50,770 bases of DNA, from assembly GCA_905478065.1 (NCBI GenBank), contig CAJQGZ010000081.1, positions 1 to 50,770 of the forward strand. Direction: 5' to 3'. Shown here piece by piece: positions 37,350 through 45,389 of the stretch. The notes under the pieces are model-generated. The model was given only the letters and a program-made list of their open reading frames with translations. It made no database searches and was not told the DNA's origin. The DNA comes from an uncultured bacterium. GTDB lineage: Bacteria > Fidelibacterota > Marinisomatia > Marinisomatales > UBA1611. Made by a program: the position numbers and the translations under genes. Within the stretch, counting starts at the first letter, position 1; each line of letters begins with the position of its first letter.

Positions 37350-37840
37350 GATATATCCTTAGGAGATTTTATCCAGTCAAGGTTTCCTTTTCCGAATTTA
37401 ACTTCTTCCCAAGTATCACAATTAAAATCAATTTTTGCCATGCTTGCTGTTTTAAATTTCTCACTTTGAAAAGTGCACAACGAAATAAAGCTTGAGCATG
37501 TAGGTTCATGACCAACAAAACAAGCTGTACTATTTGAGTCATCTAAAAGATGAGTAAGTTCTAATAAGAAATTTGAAGAACAGCCATAAATTCTGTTATC
37601 TGTAATAAAATGTGATGACCAACCTCCATACTTAATTGCAAGCTCTGCAGTCGTTTTTGTCCTCACCGCAGTTGATGAAATAATAATATCAGGTATCGTA
37701 TTTATGTCTTTCAAAAAACGGCCCATTTTTTTTGATGCTTCTATTCCTCTAGAAGATAATGGTCTATCATGATCTTTGCTATATGTTGCGTCCCAATCAG
37801 ATTTACCGTGACGAAAAATTATAATACTACGCTTACCCAT
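37346..37840 (-). CDS. sixA: Phosphohistidine phosphatase SixA-like (histidine phosphatase family)
   Basis: A 164-aa branch-2 histidine phosphatase. The catalytic R-H-G-K-S-D-W-D lies at residues 10-17 with His11 as the phospho-acceptor. S-S-T-A-V-R-T-K-T-T-A and V-G-H-E-P-T-C carry the other active-site Arg and His. SixA removes phosphate from histidine phosphotransfer domains or, in E. coli, PtsN-related proteins; the partner here is unknown. It is one of only two genes on the reverse strand, divergent from miaA across 76 nt and convergent with mutL. Confidence 0.9.
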   Translation of the reverse strand: MGKRSIIIFRHGKSDWDATYSKDHDRPLSSRGIEASKKMGRFLKDINTIPDIIISSTAVRTKTTAELAIKYGGWSSHFITDNRIYGCSSNFLLELTHLLDDSNSTACFVGHEPTCSSFISLCTFQSEKFKTASMAKIDFNCDTWEEVKFGKGNLDWIKSPKDIS

Positions 37841-37916
37841 TAATAAAATTTATGCATATTTTAATGCAAGGTTTGTACATTGATTTAACTTTTTTGTAAA
37901 AATAGCAATTAATTAA

Positions 37917-38855
37917 TTGAAAAAAATATTAACTATAATTGGACCAACTGCTATTGGTAAAACTGAGCTGGGTATCAGAATAGCAAAAGATATAAATGGT
38001 CAAATAATTGGACTCGATTCTAGGCAAATATATAAGAAAATGCCAATTGGGACAGCTCAGCCCAGTAAAGATGAGATGATGTCAATTAAACATCACCTTA
38101 TTGGCATCAAGGATCCTAATGAAATCGTATCTGCTGGTAAATATTCTGATATGGTTTTATCAAAAGTAAAGGATGTTATTGATGGCGGGTTTACTCCGAT
38201 TATTATCGGAGGAGCAGGCCTATATTACCGTGCAATAACGCGCGGTATTTTTGATAAAAGTTGCTCGAATAGTTTGATAAGATCAAATTTAGAAAAAGAG
38301 TATGATGACAATCCTGAATTTTTATACGAAAAATTAAAAAAAATTGATCCGGTATATTCCAAAATTGTTCACATAAATAATAAAAAACGATTAGTTCGAG
38401 CACTTGAAATATATCAAATTAGTAGAATTCCTCCCACGAAGCACTTTGACAATCAAAAAATGAATCAATCCAAAAAGCTAGATTTGTTTACTGTTTTTTT
38501 GGTTTTAAAAAGGGATGATCACAGAAAAATCATTAAAGACAGGGCATTAAAAATGCTAGACAATGGATGGATAAAAGAAGTTGAAAACTTGATTGCTCTA
38601 AAGAATAAAAAAAATATTCCATTCCCAGCTCTCAACTCAATTGGTTATAAACAAATTTCAGATTATTTAGAGGGGAAAATAGATAAAAATGAATTGTTTG
38701 ATATCATCGTTAATAAAACTTGGCAATATGCTAGGAAGCAAAATCAATGGTTCAAAAAAGAATGTGTAAACCTTACGGTTGATACTACAAACTTAGATTT
38801 AAAAGAGCTTGGTTTACATATTAGTGACATATACAGAAGCAGTTACATTGATTAA
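37917..38855 (+). CDS. miaA: tRNA dimethylallyltransferase MiaA
   Basis: Adds a dimethylallyl group to N6 of A37 in tRNAs reading U-starting codons. The 312-aa enzyme has Walker-type G-P-T-A-I-G-K-T (9-16), L-D-S-R-Q-I-Y-K-K-M-P-I-G-T-A, I-I-G-G-A-G-L-Y-Y-R-A and, near the C-terminus, Y-A-R-K-Q-N-Q-W-F-K. The start is TTG with no good ribosome-binding site. Its usual neighbour mutL is only separated by the reverse-strand sixA. Confidence 0.95.
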   Translation: MKKILTIIGPTAIGKTELGIRIAKDINGQIIGLDSRQIYKKMPIGTAQPSKDEMMSIKHHLIGIKDPNEIVSAGKYSDMVLSKVKDVIDGGFTPIIIGGAGLYYRAITRGIFDKSCSNSLIRSNLEKEYDDNPEFLYEKLKKIDPVYSKIVHINNKKRLVRALEIYQISRIPPTKHFDNQKMNQSKKLDLFTVFLVLKRDDHRKIIKDRALKMLDNGWIKEVENLIALKNKKNIPFPALNSIGYKQISDYLEGKIDKNELFDIIVNKTWQYARKQNQWFKKECVNLTVDTTNLDLKELGLHISDIYRSSYID

Positions 38856-38910
38856 TTCATTTATAGTTTTTTGGTATTCGTTTTTTTTGTAACATTTATT
38901 AAGAATAATA

Positions 38911-38941
38911 CCTTTAAAATAGTACAGAGAGACTAAAAAGG
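38911..38941 (+). promoter_or_regulatory. Putative PyrR-binding RNA loop in the pyr leader
   Basis: The segment AGTACAGAGAGACT (38921-38934) agrees at 12 of 14 positions with the PyrR-binding consensus ARUCCNGNGAGGYU. It folds as expected: outer stem CCTTT/AAAGG (38911-38915 with 38937-38941), a purine-rich 5' bulge, inner stem AGT/ACT and hexaloop CAGAGA. One departure from consensus (A for G at 38932) restores a U-A pair. The 3' arm of the outer stem can instead pair with TCCTT at 38965-38969, a possible alternative fold. It lies about 50 nt before pyrR. Confidence 0.6.
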
Positions 38942-38991
38942 AAATTCAAATTCGTTTTATGCTCTCCTTAACTTTGTAATTTTTTTAAGTA

Positions 38992-39534
38992 ATGAACAAA
39001 AATAAACAAATATTAACATCTAGTGATATTTCTAGAAAAATAATACGTATAGGACATGAAATTGTTGAAAATTATAGTGATATATCTAGTATAGTACTTC
39101 TGGGTATTCATAATAGAGGTGTTCCTATTGCTCAAAGATTAAAAAAGTTTATGAAGAATCTTACAGATATTGATGTACCTATGGGTTCCTTAGATATTAC
39201 ATTTCATAGAGATGATTTTAGAGAGCGACTCACTATGCCAGAAATCAAAGGCACAGATATAAATTTTAATTTAGATGAGAAAATTGTAGTTCTAGTTGAT
39301 GATGTTCTCTTCTCTGGCCGAACAGTTAGAGCAGCACTTGACGAAATCAACAGTTTTGGCCGTCCTTCAATTGTTGCCTTAGCCGTGCTTATTGATAGAG
39401 GGCATAGAGAGGTTCCTATTAGAGCTGACTTTGTGGGTAAAAATATTCCCACTAATGATGGTGAACATGTAGAAGTTAAATTAAAAGAGTCAGACAACGA
39501 TGAAGGTGTATTTTTAATATTTGGAGATGGATAA
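38992..39534 (+). CDS. pyrR: PyrR: pyrimidine operon RNA-binding regulator / uracil phosphoribosyltransferase
   Basis: A 180-aa phosphoribosyltransferase-fold protein that senses UMP and binds the pyr mRNA leader, often with weak uracil phosphoribosyltransferase activity. The PRPP loop V-L-V-D-D-V-L-F-S-G-R-T is clear, together with G-I-H-N-R-G-V-P-I-A, L-D-I-T-F-H-R-D-D and A-V-L-I-D-R-G-H-R-E-V-P-I, all typical of PyrR. It heads the pyrR-pyrB-pyrC operon and its TAA overlaps the pyrB ATG. A candidate PyrR-binding loop lies in its own leader. Confidence 0.95.
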   Translation: MNKNKQILTSSDISRKIIRIGHEIVENYSDISSIVLLGIHNRGVPIAQRLKKFMKNLTDIDVPMGSLDITFHRDDFRERLTMPEIKGTDINFNLDEKIVVLVDDVLFSGRTVRAALDEINSFGRPSIVALAVLIDRGHREVPIRADFVGKNIPTNDGEHVEVKLKESDNDEGVFLIFGDG

Positions 39535-40472
39535 TGTTTGACCATAAGCACTTTTTAGGTTTAGAAAATTTTCCAAGAGAAGATATTCAAAAAATAATTG
39601 ATACTGCATTCGAATTTAAAGAGGTGCTAAATCGGCCCATAAAAAAAGTACCATCACTCCAGGGAGTGACGATTGTTAATTTATTTTTTGAAAATTCAAC
39701 ACGAACAAGAATAAGCTTTGAACTTGCCCAAAAGAGGTTGAGTGCGGATACTGTCAACTTCTCAGCCTCAACAAGTAGTTTAAAAAAAGGTGAAAGTTTT
39801 AAAGATACTGCACAAAATATTGAAGCTATGAAAATAGATGCTGTAGTTATGAGACACCCTGCTCCAGGGTCTTCTAAACATCTTACTGAATTTATAGATG
39901 CGAAAGTTGTAAATGCCGGCGATGGCACTCACGAGCACCCCACTCAAGCAATCTTAGACATGATGAGCATTCAAGAAAAATTTGGTAAAATAAAAGATCT
40001 TAACATTGCAATTATTGGAGATATTAATCATAGTAGAGTAGCAAGAAGTAATATGTATGGTCTTATTTCAATGGGGGCAAATGTGACGGTTTGTGGTCCG
40101 GCTAATTTAATTCCTGAAAATATTAGTGATCTTGGAGTAAAAGTAAATTATGATATTGACGAAGTTATCGAGTGGGCAGATGCTGTAAATATTCTTAGAA
40201 TTCAAAGAGAAAGGATGGGTATAGGACTTGTTCCATCAAATAGAGAATACCGAAGATTGTTTGGTGTTACTTCTGAAAGAATTAATCGAAGAAAAAAAGA
40301 ATTAGCAATTATGCATCCTGGTCCAATGAATAGAGGTGTTGAAATCGATAGTGAAGTTGCAGATAGTGACCAAGCAATAATATTAGATCAAGTTCTTAAT
40401 GGTGTAGCCTCAAGAATGTCAATTCTATATTTGCTTTTAGGGGTTAAAGATGAGAGCGCAAATGAAGGTTAA
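39534..40472 (+). CDS. pyrB: Aspartate carbamoyltransferase catalytic subunit
   Basis: Makes carbamoyl-aspartate from carbamoyl phosphate and aspartate, the committed step of pyrimidine synthesis. The 312-aa protein has F-F-E-N-S-T-R-T-R-I-S-F-E with the carbamoyl-phosphate motif S-T-R-T-R, then H-P-T-Q-A-I-L-D-M and M-H-P-G-P-M-N-R-G. No regulatory subunit gene pyrI is present; control here is probably through PyrR. It overlaps pyrC by 23 nt if that gene starts at its first ATG. Confidence 0.97.
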   Translation: MFDHKHFLGLENFPREDIQKIIDTAFEFKEVLNRPIKKVPSLQGVTIVNLFFENSTRTRISFELAQKRLSADTVNFSASTSSLKKGESFKDTAQNIEAMKIDAVVMRHPAPGSSKHLTEFIDAKVVNAGDGTHEHPTQAILDMMSIQEKFGKIKDLNIAIIGDINHSRVARSNMYGLISMGANVTVCGPANLIPENISDLGVKVNYDIDEVIEWADAVNILRIQRERMGIGLVPSNREYRRLFGVTSERINRRKKELAIMHPGPMNRGVEIDSEVADSDQAIILDQVLNGVASRMSILYLLLGVKDESANEG

Positions 40473-41754
40473 TAAATTAGATAATAAAGTTTTGTTAAAA
40501 AATGCCACGGTAGTTGATCCTCTAAAAGAAAGTCAATCAATAGCCGATATTTTATTGGTAGAAGGGAAAATAGCAGAAATAGGCAGAATCCGAGACCTCG
40601 ATGCAATTACAACAATAGATTGTAGTGGTCTGACTCTAACACATGGGTTTTGTGATTTACATGTTCATTTTAGAGATCCAGGAAATGGGGATAAAGAGAC
40701 ACTTGAGTCAGGTTCTATGTCGGCGTTAGCCGGTGGCTTTACCAGAGTTTGTACAATGCCTAATACTCAACCAACAGTAGACAACCCGGAATCCATAAAT
40801 TATATAATAGAAAAGTCAAGGCCGCTGCCTGTTCATATTCACCCAATAGGATCAGTAACAAAAGGGCAGCATGGTGCTGAGTTAAGCGAAATGGGTCTTA
40901 TGCATCAAGCCGGTGCGGTTGCGTTTAGTGATGATGGTTTACCAGTCCAAAATGGTTTGGTTATGCGGAAGGCATTAGAGTATTCAAAGATGTTCGGACT
41001 TCCAATAATTAATCATGCTGAAGATGAGTGTCTTAGAGCAGAGGGCCTAATGAATGAAGGTAGGGTCTCGACAAGGCTTGGATTAGTGGGTAACCCAAGT
41101 ATTGCAGAATCAATTATGGTTTTTCGAGATTTAAAATTAGCTGAGCTTACAGGTGCTAGGCTGCACATTCCGCATGTGAGTACAGCAGACTCTGTTAAAT
41201 ATATTAACGAGATGAAGAATGCTTATGATAAAATTACTGCTGAGGTAACTCCTCATCATTTATTTTATAATGATGAGTATCTTGAAGATTATAATACGAA
41301 TTTAAAAGTTGCGCCACCGATTAGAGATTCATTATCAAGAGAAGCGTTAATAAAAGGCATAAAAAATGGAACAATCGATTGTATTGCTACAGATCATGCG
41401 CCTCATACCGCACATGATAAAGAGACAACTTTTGATTTAGCCACTTGTGGATTAATTGGCTTGGAATCTTGTTTTGGAGTTGTGAAAAAAATACTTGCTG
41501 ATGAAGAGGGTTTAAGCTTAATTGATATAATTAAGCTACTTACAATTTCGCCAAGAAAAATAATGGGATTTGATAATAATTTACTTGAAATAGGCAAAGA
41601 GGCAGAATTAGTTATTTTTGACGATGAAGAGCGATGGACTTTTCAAGAAAAAAATATCGAGTCTAAATCAAAAAATTCTCCTTTTATAAACCAAGAGTTG
41701 TCAGGTCGGGTAAAGTATACTATTTCAAGTGGGCAGATAGCCACTACTTTATAA
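40450..41754 (+). CDS. pyrC: Dihydroorotase, type I
   Basis: Zinc amidohydrolase that cyclises carbamoyl-aspartate to dihydroorotate. The 434-aa protein has the metal motif D-L-H-V-H-F-R-D-P-G, then A-V-A-F-S-D-D-G, N-H-A-E-D-E, H-I-P-H-V-S-T and D-C-I-A-T-D-H-A-P-H. Its length and D-P-G motif place it with the long type I enzymes that accompany PyrB in many bacteria. ATG 40450 and ATG 40462 are both possible starts. Confidence 0.96.
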   Translation: MRAQMKVNKLDNKVLLKNATVVDPLKESQSIADILLVEGKIAEIGRIRDLDAITTIDCSGLTLTHGFCDLHVHFRDPGNGDKETLESGSMSALAGGFTRVCTMPNTQPTVDNPESINYIIEKSRPLPVHIHPIGSVTKGQHGAELSEMGLMHQAGAVAFSDDGLPVQNGLVMRKALEYSKMFGLPIINHAEDECLRAEGLMNEGRVSTRLGLVGNPSIAESIMVFRDLKLAELTGARLHIPHVSTADSVKYINEMKNAYDKITAEVTPHHLFYNDEYLEDYNTNLKVAPPIRDSLSREALIKGIKNGTIDCIATDHAPHTAHDKETTFDLATCGLIGLESCFGVVKKILADEEGLSLIDIIKLLTISPRKIMGFDNNLLEIGKEAELVIFDDEERWTFQEKNIESKSKNSPFINQELSGRVKYTISSGQIATTL

Positions 41755-41847
41755 ACTGATAAAACTAAGATATTTCAATTTTCTTTGTAATAATGATTGA
41801 AATCAACTAATCAATTAATTAAGTTCGCAGGCTTAAATGTTTTAAAT

Positions 41848-42276
41848 ATGAAGACAAGAACACTTAAAATATCAGAAATAGAGAAGAACTGGTGGATTGC
41901 AGATGCAGATTCGCAAGTATTGGGTAGATTGGCAAGTAAAATTGCTCAAATTCTTAAAGGAAAGCACAAAGTCAATTATGTTCCTCACATGGACAATGGT
42001 GACTGTGTCGTAGTTGTTAATGCTGAGAAAGTGGTTGTGACTGGTAATAAAGAGGAACAAAAAACCTATTTTAGACATACGGGCTATGTTGGTGGTGTAA
42101 AAACGACTAGTCTTGCTCATATGAGAAGAACTTATCCTGAAAGAATAATTGAAAAAGCAGTTAAGGGTATGTTACCAAGCAATAAACTTGGTAGGCGAAT
42201 GTTCTCGCATCTTAAGGTTTACACTGGAACGAATCATCCTCATGAAGCACAATCCCCAAAAACAATAGAGTTATAA
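41848..42276 (+). CDS. rplM: 50S ribosomal protein L13
   Basis: Early-assembling large-subunit protein. The 142-aa sequence has [22 protein letters not shown] and the C-terminal M-L-P-S-N-K-L-G-R and H-P-H-E-A-Q. I chose ATG 41848 because the family starts at about M-K-T; an earlier ATG at 41797 adds 17 unconserved residues. Spacing to rpsI is 1 nt. It leads the rplM-rpsI-rpsB-tsf-pyrH-frr run. Confidence 0.97.
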   Translation: MKTRTLKISEIEKNWWIADADSQVLGRLASKIAQILKGKHKVNYVPHMDNGDCVVVVNAEKVVVTGNKEEQKTYFRHTGYVGGVKTTSLAHMRRTYPERIIEKAVKGMLPSNKLGRRMFSHLKVYTGTNHPHEAQSPKTIEL

Positions 42277-42277
42277 A

Positions 42278-42676
42278 ATGGCAGAAAAATCAAAATTTAA
42301 TGGAACAGGTAGAAGAAAGAGTTCAGTAGCGAGAGTCACCTTAACATCCCCAGGTAAGGGAAACATTGAGATTAATGGCGTCGCTCTTGATAATTATGTT
42401 CCAAGAGAAAGTTTAGCTACTATGGTTAAACAGCCTCTTGCTGCGCTTGATAAAAATAAAGAATATGACATTTCTGTTAATGTTAAAGGTGGGGGTCTTT
42501 CAGGGCAAGCCGGCGCAATCAGACTTGGTATTTCCCGAGCTCTCATTTCTGCTACACCTGAAGATAGGCCAATTTTAAAGTCTAATGGCTTATTAACAAG
42601 AGATTCTCGTAAAGTAGAGAGACAAAAGCCTGGGCAACCTGGCGCGAGAAAAAAGTTTCAATTTTCTAAAAGATAA
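42278..42676 (+). CDS. rpsI: 30S ribosomal protein S9
   Basis: Small-subunit head protein whose C-terminal tail contacts P-site tRNA. The 132-aa protein has [29 protein letters not shown] and the basic end [11 protein letters not shown]. It is directly coupled to rplM upstream, the universal L13-S9 pair. Confidence 0.97.
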   Translation: MAEKSKFNGTGRRKSSVARVTLTSPGKGNIEINGVALDNYVPRESLATMVKQPLAALDKNKEYDISVNVKGGGLSGQAGAIRLGISRALISATPEDRPILKSNGLLTRDSRKVERQKPGQPGARKKFQFSKR

Positions 42677-42686
42677 GAACAAACAT

Positions 42687-43457
42687 ATGGCACTCATAAA
42701 ATTTGAAGATTTAATTGATACAGGAGCACATTTTGGTCATGTGACAAGAAAATGGCATCCTAATTATAAACCATATGTTTTAATGGAAAAAAATGGTGTT
42801 CACATCATTAACTTAGAAGAAACAATTGCCGCTTTTGATAAAGCTATGAATTTTCTCCAAGGTATCGTTAAGAAGAATGGTGAAATATTGTTTATAGGTA
42901 CAAAAAAGCAAGCCAAGGATATTGTTCAGCAAGAGGCTGATAGGTGTGGAATGTTTTATATTGTTGAAAGATGGTTAGGTGGATCTCTAACGAACTTTAC
43001 AACTATCAAAAAAAGTATAAAAAGACTAAAAATGTTGGAAAAAGAGGGTTCAAATCTTTACGAAAACCTTACAAAGAAAGAAACTCAGATGCTTAATAGG
43101 GAGAAAGTTAAACTTTCTGACCAGCATAGAGGTATTAAAGATATGAGAAAACCGCCAGATGCTGTTGTCGTTGTAGATAGTCAGTACGAAGCGACCGCTA
43201 TTAAAGAAGCCACTAGTATGAATATACCTACGGTAGCAATAGTTGATTCCAATACAGATCCTAATAAAATTGATTTCCCGATTCCTGCTAATGATGACTC
43301 TTTGAGAACAATCCAACTTATTGTAGGCTGCATTGCAGATTCAATTTTAGAGATAACTGGTACGAATAAGGATGAGAAGGATGACTCTACAGATAAAACT
43401 ACTAATAGTACGCCAAAAATTATAGCTCCTGTAAAAGCAAAAGGCGAAGAGGAATAA
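42687..43457 (+). CDS. rpsB: 30S ribosomal protein S2
   Basis: Small-subunit protein needed for S1 binding. The 256-aa sequence has the family start (L-I-D-T-G-A-H-F-G-H), W-H-P-N-Y-K-P-Y, I-L-F-I-G-T-K-K-Q-A, R-W-L-G-G-S-L-T-N-F-T-T-I, and I-P-T-V-A-I-V-D-S-N-T-D-P. The C-terminus is a low-complexity D/T/K tail. It is followed by tsf after 3 nt, the conserved rpsB-tsf pair. Confidence 0.97.
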   Translation: MALIKFEDLIDTGAHFGHVTRKWHPNYKPYVLMEKNGVHIINLEETIAAFDKAMNFLQGIVKKNGEILFIGTKKQAKDIVQQEADRCGMFYIVERWLGGSLTNFTTIKKSIKRLKMLEKEGSNLYENLTKKETQMLNREKVKLSDQHRGIKDMRKPPDAVVVVDSQYEATAIKEATSMNIPTVAIVDSNTDPNKIDFPIPANDDSLRTIQLIVGCIADSILEITGTNKDEKDDSTDKTTNSTPKIIAPVKAKGEEE

Positions 43458-43460
43458 TCT

Positions 43461-44069
43461 ATGGCAATAGATGCTAAAACTGTAAAGCGATTAAGAGATA
43501 AAACTGGTGCTGGAATGATGGATTGTAAGAATGCGCTTACTGAGTCTAATGGTGATGTAGACAGTGCCGTTGACTATCTCAGAAAATCTGGTGCTGCTAA
43601 GGCCGAAAAAAAAGGTGAGCGCGAGACTAAGGAAGGTCTAGTTTATTCATACATTCATGCAGGTGGAAGGCTAGGTGTAATGATCGAAGTCAATTGTGAA
43701 ACTGATTTTGTAGCAAAGACAGATGGTTTCATTGAATTGGCTCACAACCTTGCTATGCAAATAGCCGCTACGAATCCGATATCTCTTGATAAAGATTCTG
43801 TATCCACAGATGTAATTAAAAAAGAAAAAGAAATTTATACTGATCAGGCAAAATCTTCGGGAAAACCGGATAATATTATTGAAAAAATGGTTGAGGGAAG
43901 ACTTTCAAAGTTCTATCAAGAAAATTGTTTAATGGAACAGGCATATATAAAAGATTCTGACAAGAAGGTAATTGATTTAATGACTGAAACAATTGCTACT
44001 CTTGGTGAAAATATTACCATCAGTCAATTCACCCGTTTTGCAGTTGGTGAGTCAAATCCTCAAAATTAG
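43461..44069 (+). CDS. tsf: Translation elongation factor Ts
   Basis: Guanine-nucleotide exchange factor for EF-Tu. The 202-aa protein has the N-terminal UBA-like domain (V-K-R-L-R-D-K-T-G-A-G-M-M-D-C-K) and the core motif E-T-D-F-V-A-K-T. It is shorter than the 283-aa E. coli protein, missing part of the second core repeat, a form also seen in Thermus-like EF-Ts. It keeps the typical C-terminal V-G-E block. Confidence 0.96.
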   Translation: MAIDAKTVKRLRDKTGAGMMDCKNALTESNGDVDSAVDYLRKSGAAKAEKKGERETKEGLVYSYIHAGGRLGVMIEVNCETDFVAKTDGFIELAHNLAMQIAATNPISLDKDSVSTDVIKKEKEIYTDQAKSSGKPDNIIEKMVEGRLSKFYQENCLMEQAYIKDSDKKVIDLMTETIATLGENITISQFTRFAVGESNPQN

Positions 44070-44089
44070 GTTTTTTCTTTTTTTAAAAA

Positions 44090-44806
44090 ATGTCTGAACC
44101 AGCTTTCAGTCGAATTTTATTAAAACTCAGCGGTGAAGTATTAGCCAATAAGCATGGTTTCGGTATTGATCCTGAAAAAGTCCTTTACCTAGCTCAACAG
44201 ATAAAACCTGTATACGATGCCAATGTTAAAATTGGTTTGATTATTGGTGCTGGTAATATTTTTAGAGGATTGGAAGCTAGCGCTGGTGGAATGGATAGAG
44301 TCACAGGTGATTATCTTGGTATGCTAGCGACGATCATGAATGCTATAGCCTTGCAAGATGCATTGGAAAAAGTTGGGTGCGAGACTAGAGCTCTATCAGC
44401 AATTAATGTAACACAAATAGCGGAACCCTATATTCGAAGGCGCGCAATCAGGCATATGGAAAAAGGACGAATTGTAATTATTGCTGGAGGGACTGGAAAC
44501 CCATTTTTCACCACGGATTCGGCAGCTGCCTTAAGGGCAAATGAATTGGGTTCAGAAATCCTTTTAAAAGGTACAAAGGTAGATGGTGTTTATGATAAGG
44601 ATCCTATTAAGAATTCTGATGCAAAAAAATATGAAAATTTAACATACAACAAAGTTATTCGAGATAACTTGCGTGTAATGGATATGACCGCTATTACACT
44701 ATGTAATGAAAATAATATTCCAATTCGTGTTTTCAATATTAAGTCGTCGGGTGACTTGTATGATGTAATTATGGGAAGTAAAATAGGAACTACTATAGGC
44801 AAATAA
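44090..44806 (+). CDS. pyrH: UMP kinase
   Basis: Hexameric kinase that phosphorylates UMP to UDP, linking this translation operon to pyrimidine metabolism. The 238-aa protein has L-L-K-L-S-G-E-V-L, the nucleotide-binding G-A-G-N-I-F-R-G, G-G-T-G-N-P-F-F-T-T-D-S-A-A and the family block K-V-D-G-V-Y-D-K-D-P. Its stop overlaps the frr start (TAATG). Confidence 0.97.
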   Translation: MSEPAFSRILLKLSGEVLANKHGFGIDPEKVLYLAQQIKPVYDANVKIGLIIGAGNIFRGLEASAGGMDRVTGDYLGMLATIMNAIALQDALEKVGCETRALSAINVTQIAEPYIRRRAIRHMEKGRIVIIAGGTGNPFFTTDSAAALRANELGSEILLKGTKVDGVYDKDPIKNSDAKKYENLTYNKVIRDNLRVMDMTAITLCNENNIPIRVFNIKSSGDLYDVIMGSKIGTTIGK

Positions 44807-45363
44807 TGTTAGATAATATTCACCAAGACGCTATCTCGCGTATGGGTTCAGCTGTTAACCATACGCAAAATGAATTAAATAAAATAAGAACTGGGCGAGC
44901 TAACCCTGAAATATTTGACTCTATCGTTATTGATTATTATGGTACTCCTACTCCTCTTAATCAGGTGTCAACTGTCTCCATTCCTGAACCGAAGTTAATC
45001 ACGTTGCAGGCTTACGAAAAATCTCTTATTCCTGTAATTGAGAAGGCTATTGTAGACGCAAATTTAGGGTATACTCCTGGGAATAATGGGAATGCTATAC
45101 TTATACCTATTCCTGCATTATCCGAGGAGCGTAGAAAAGAATTAATAAAATTTGTCCACAAAATAATAGAAGATGGAAAAGTCGCCATTCGAAATATAAG
45201 AAGAGATACCCTTCATAAAATTCATGACTATGGTAAGAAAGAAAACGAAAGTGAGGATGAAATAAAAGGTCGTGAGACAGATTTACAAGAAATTACAGAT
45301 AGCCACATTAAGGATTTAGAACTACATCAAGAAAATAAAGAAAAAGAGCTAATGGAAGTTTAG
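44806..45363 (+). CDS. frr: Ribosome recycling factor
   Basis: Splits post-termination ribosomes together with EF-G. The 185-aa protein has the conserved K-I-R-T-G-R-A-N-P, Y-Y-G-T-P-T-P-L-N-Q, P-G-N-N-G-N-A-I, I-P-I-P-A-L-S-E-E-R-R and the tail with R-R-D-T-L-H-K-I. It is the last gene of the ribosomal/UMP-kinase operon and converges with nrdJ. Confidence 0.97.
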   Translation: MLDNIHQDAISRMGSAVNHTQNELNKIRTGRANPEIFDSIVIDYYGTPTPLNQVSTVSIPEPKLITLQAYEKSLIPVIEKAIVDANLGYTPGNNGNAILIPIPALSEERRKELIKFVHKIIEDGKVAIRNIRRDTLHKIHDYGKKENESEDEIKGRETDLQEITDSHIKDLELHQENKEKELMEV

Positions 45364-45376
45364 TATTTTCCATTAG
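45349..45376. terminator. Hairpin between convergent frr and nrdJ, probably bidirectional terminator
   Basis: CTAATGGAA (45349-45357) and TTCCATTAG (45368-45376) form a 9-bp perfect stem with a 10-nt loop that contains the frr stop. On the reverse strand the stem is followed by CTCTTTTTCTTTATTTTC, a T-rich tail, so it should end nrdJ transcripts. For frr the T tract is weak. Confidence 0.6.
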
Positions 45377-45389
45377 TGATTAATATTTA

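Noticed and set aside
41797-41847. Upstream ATG for rplM adding 17 residues.
   Set aside because: L13 proteins start at about M-K-T-R-T, which corresponds to ATG 41848.
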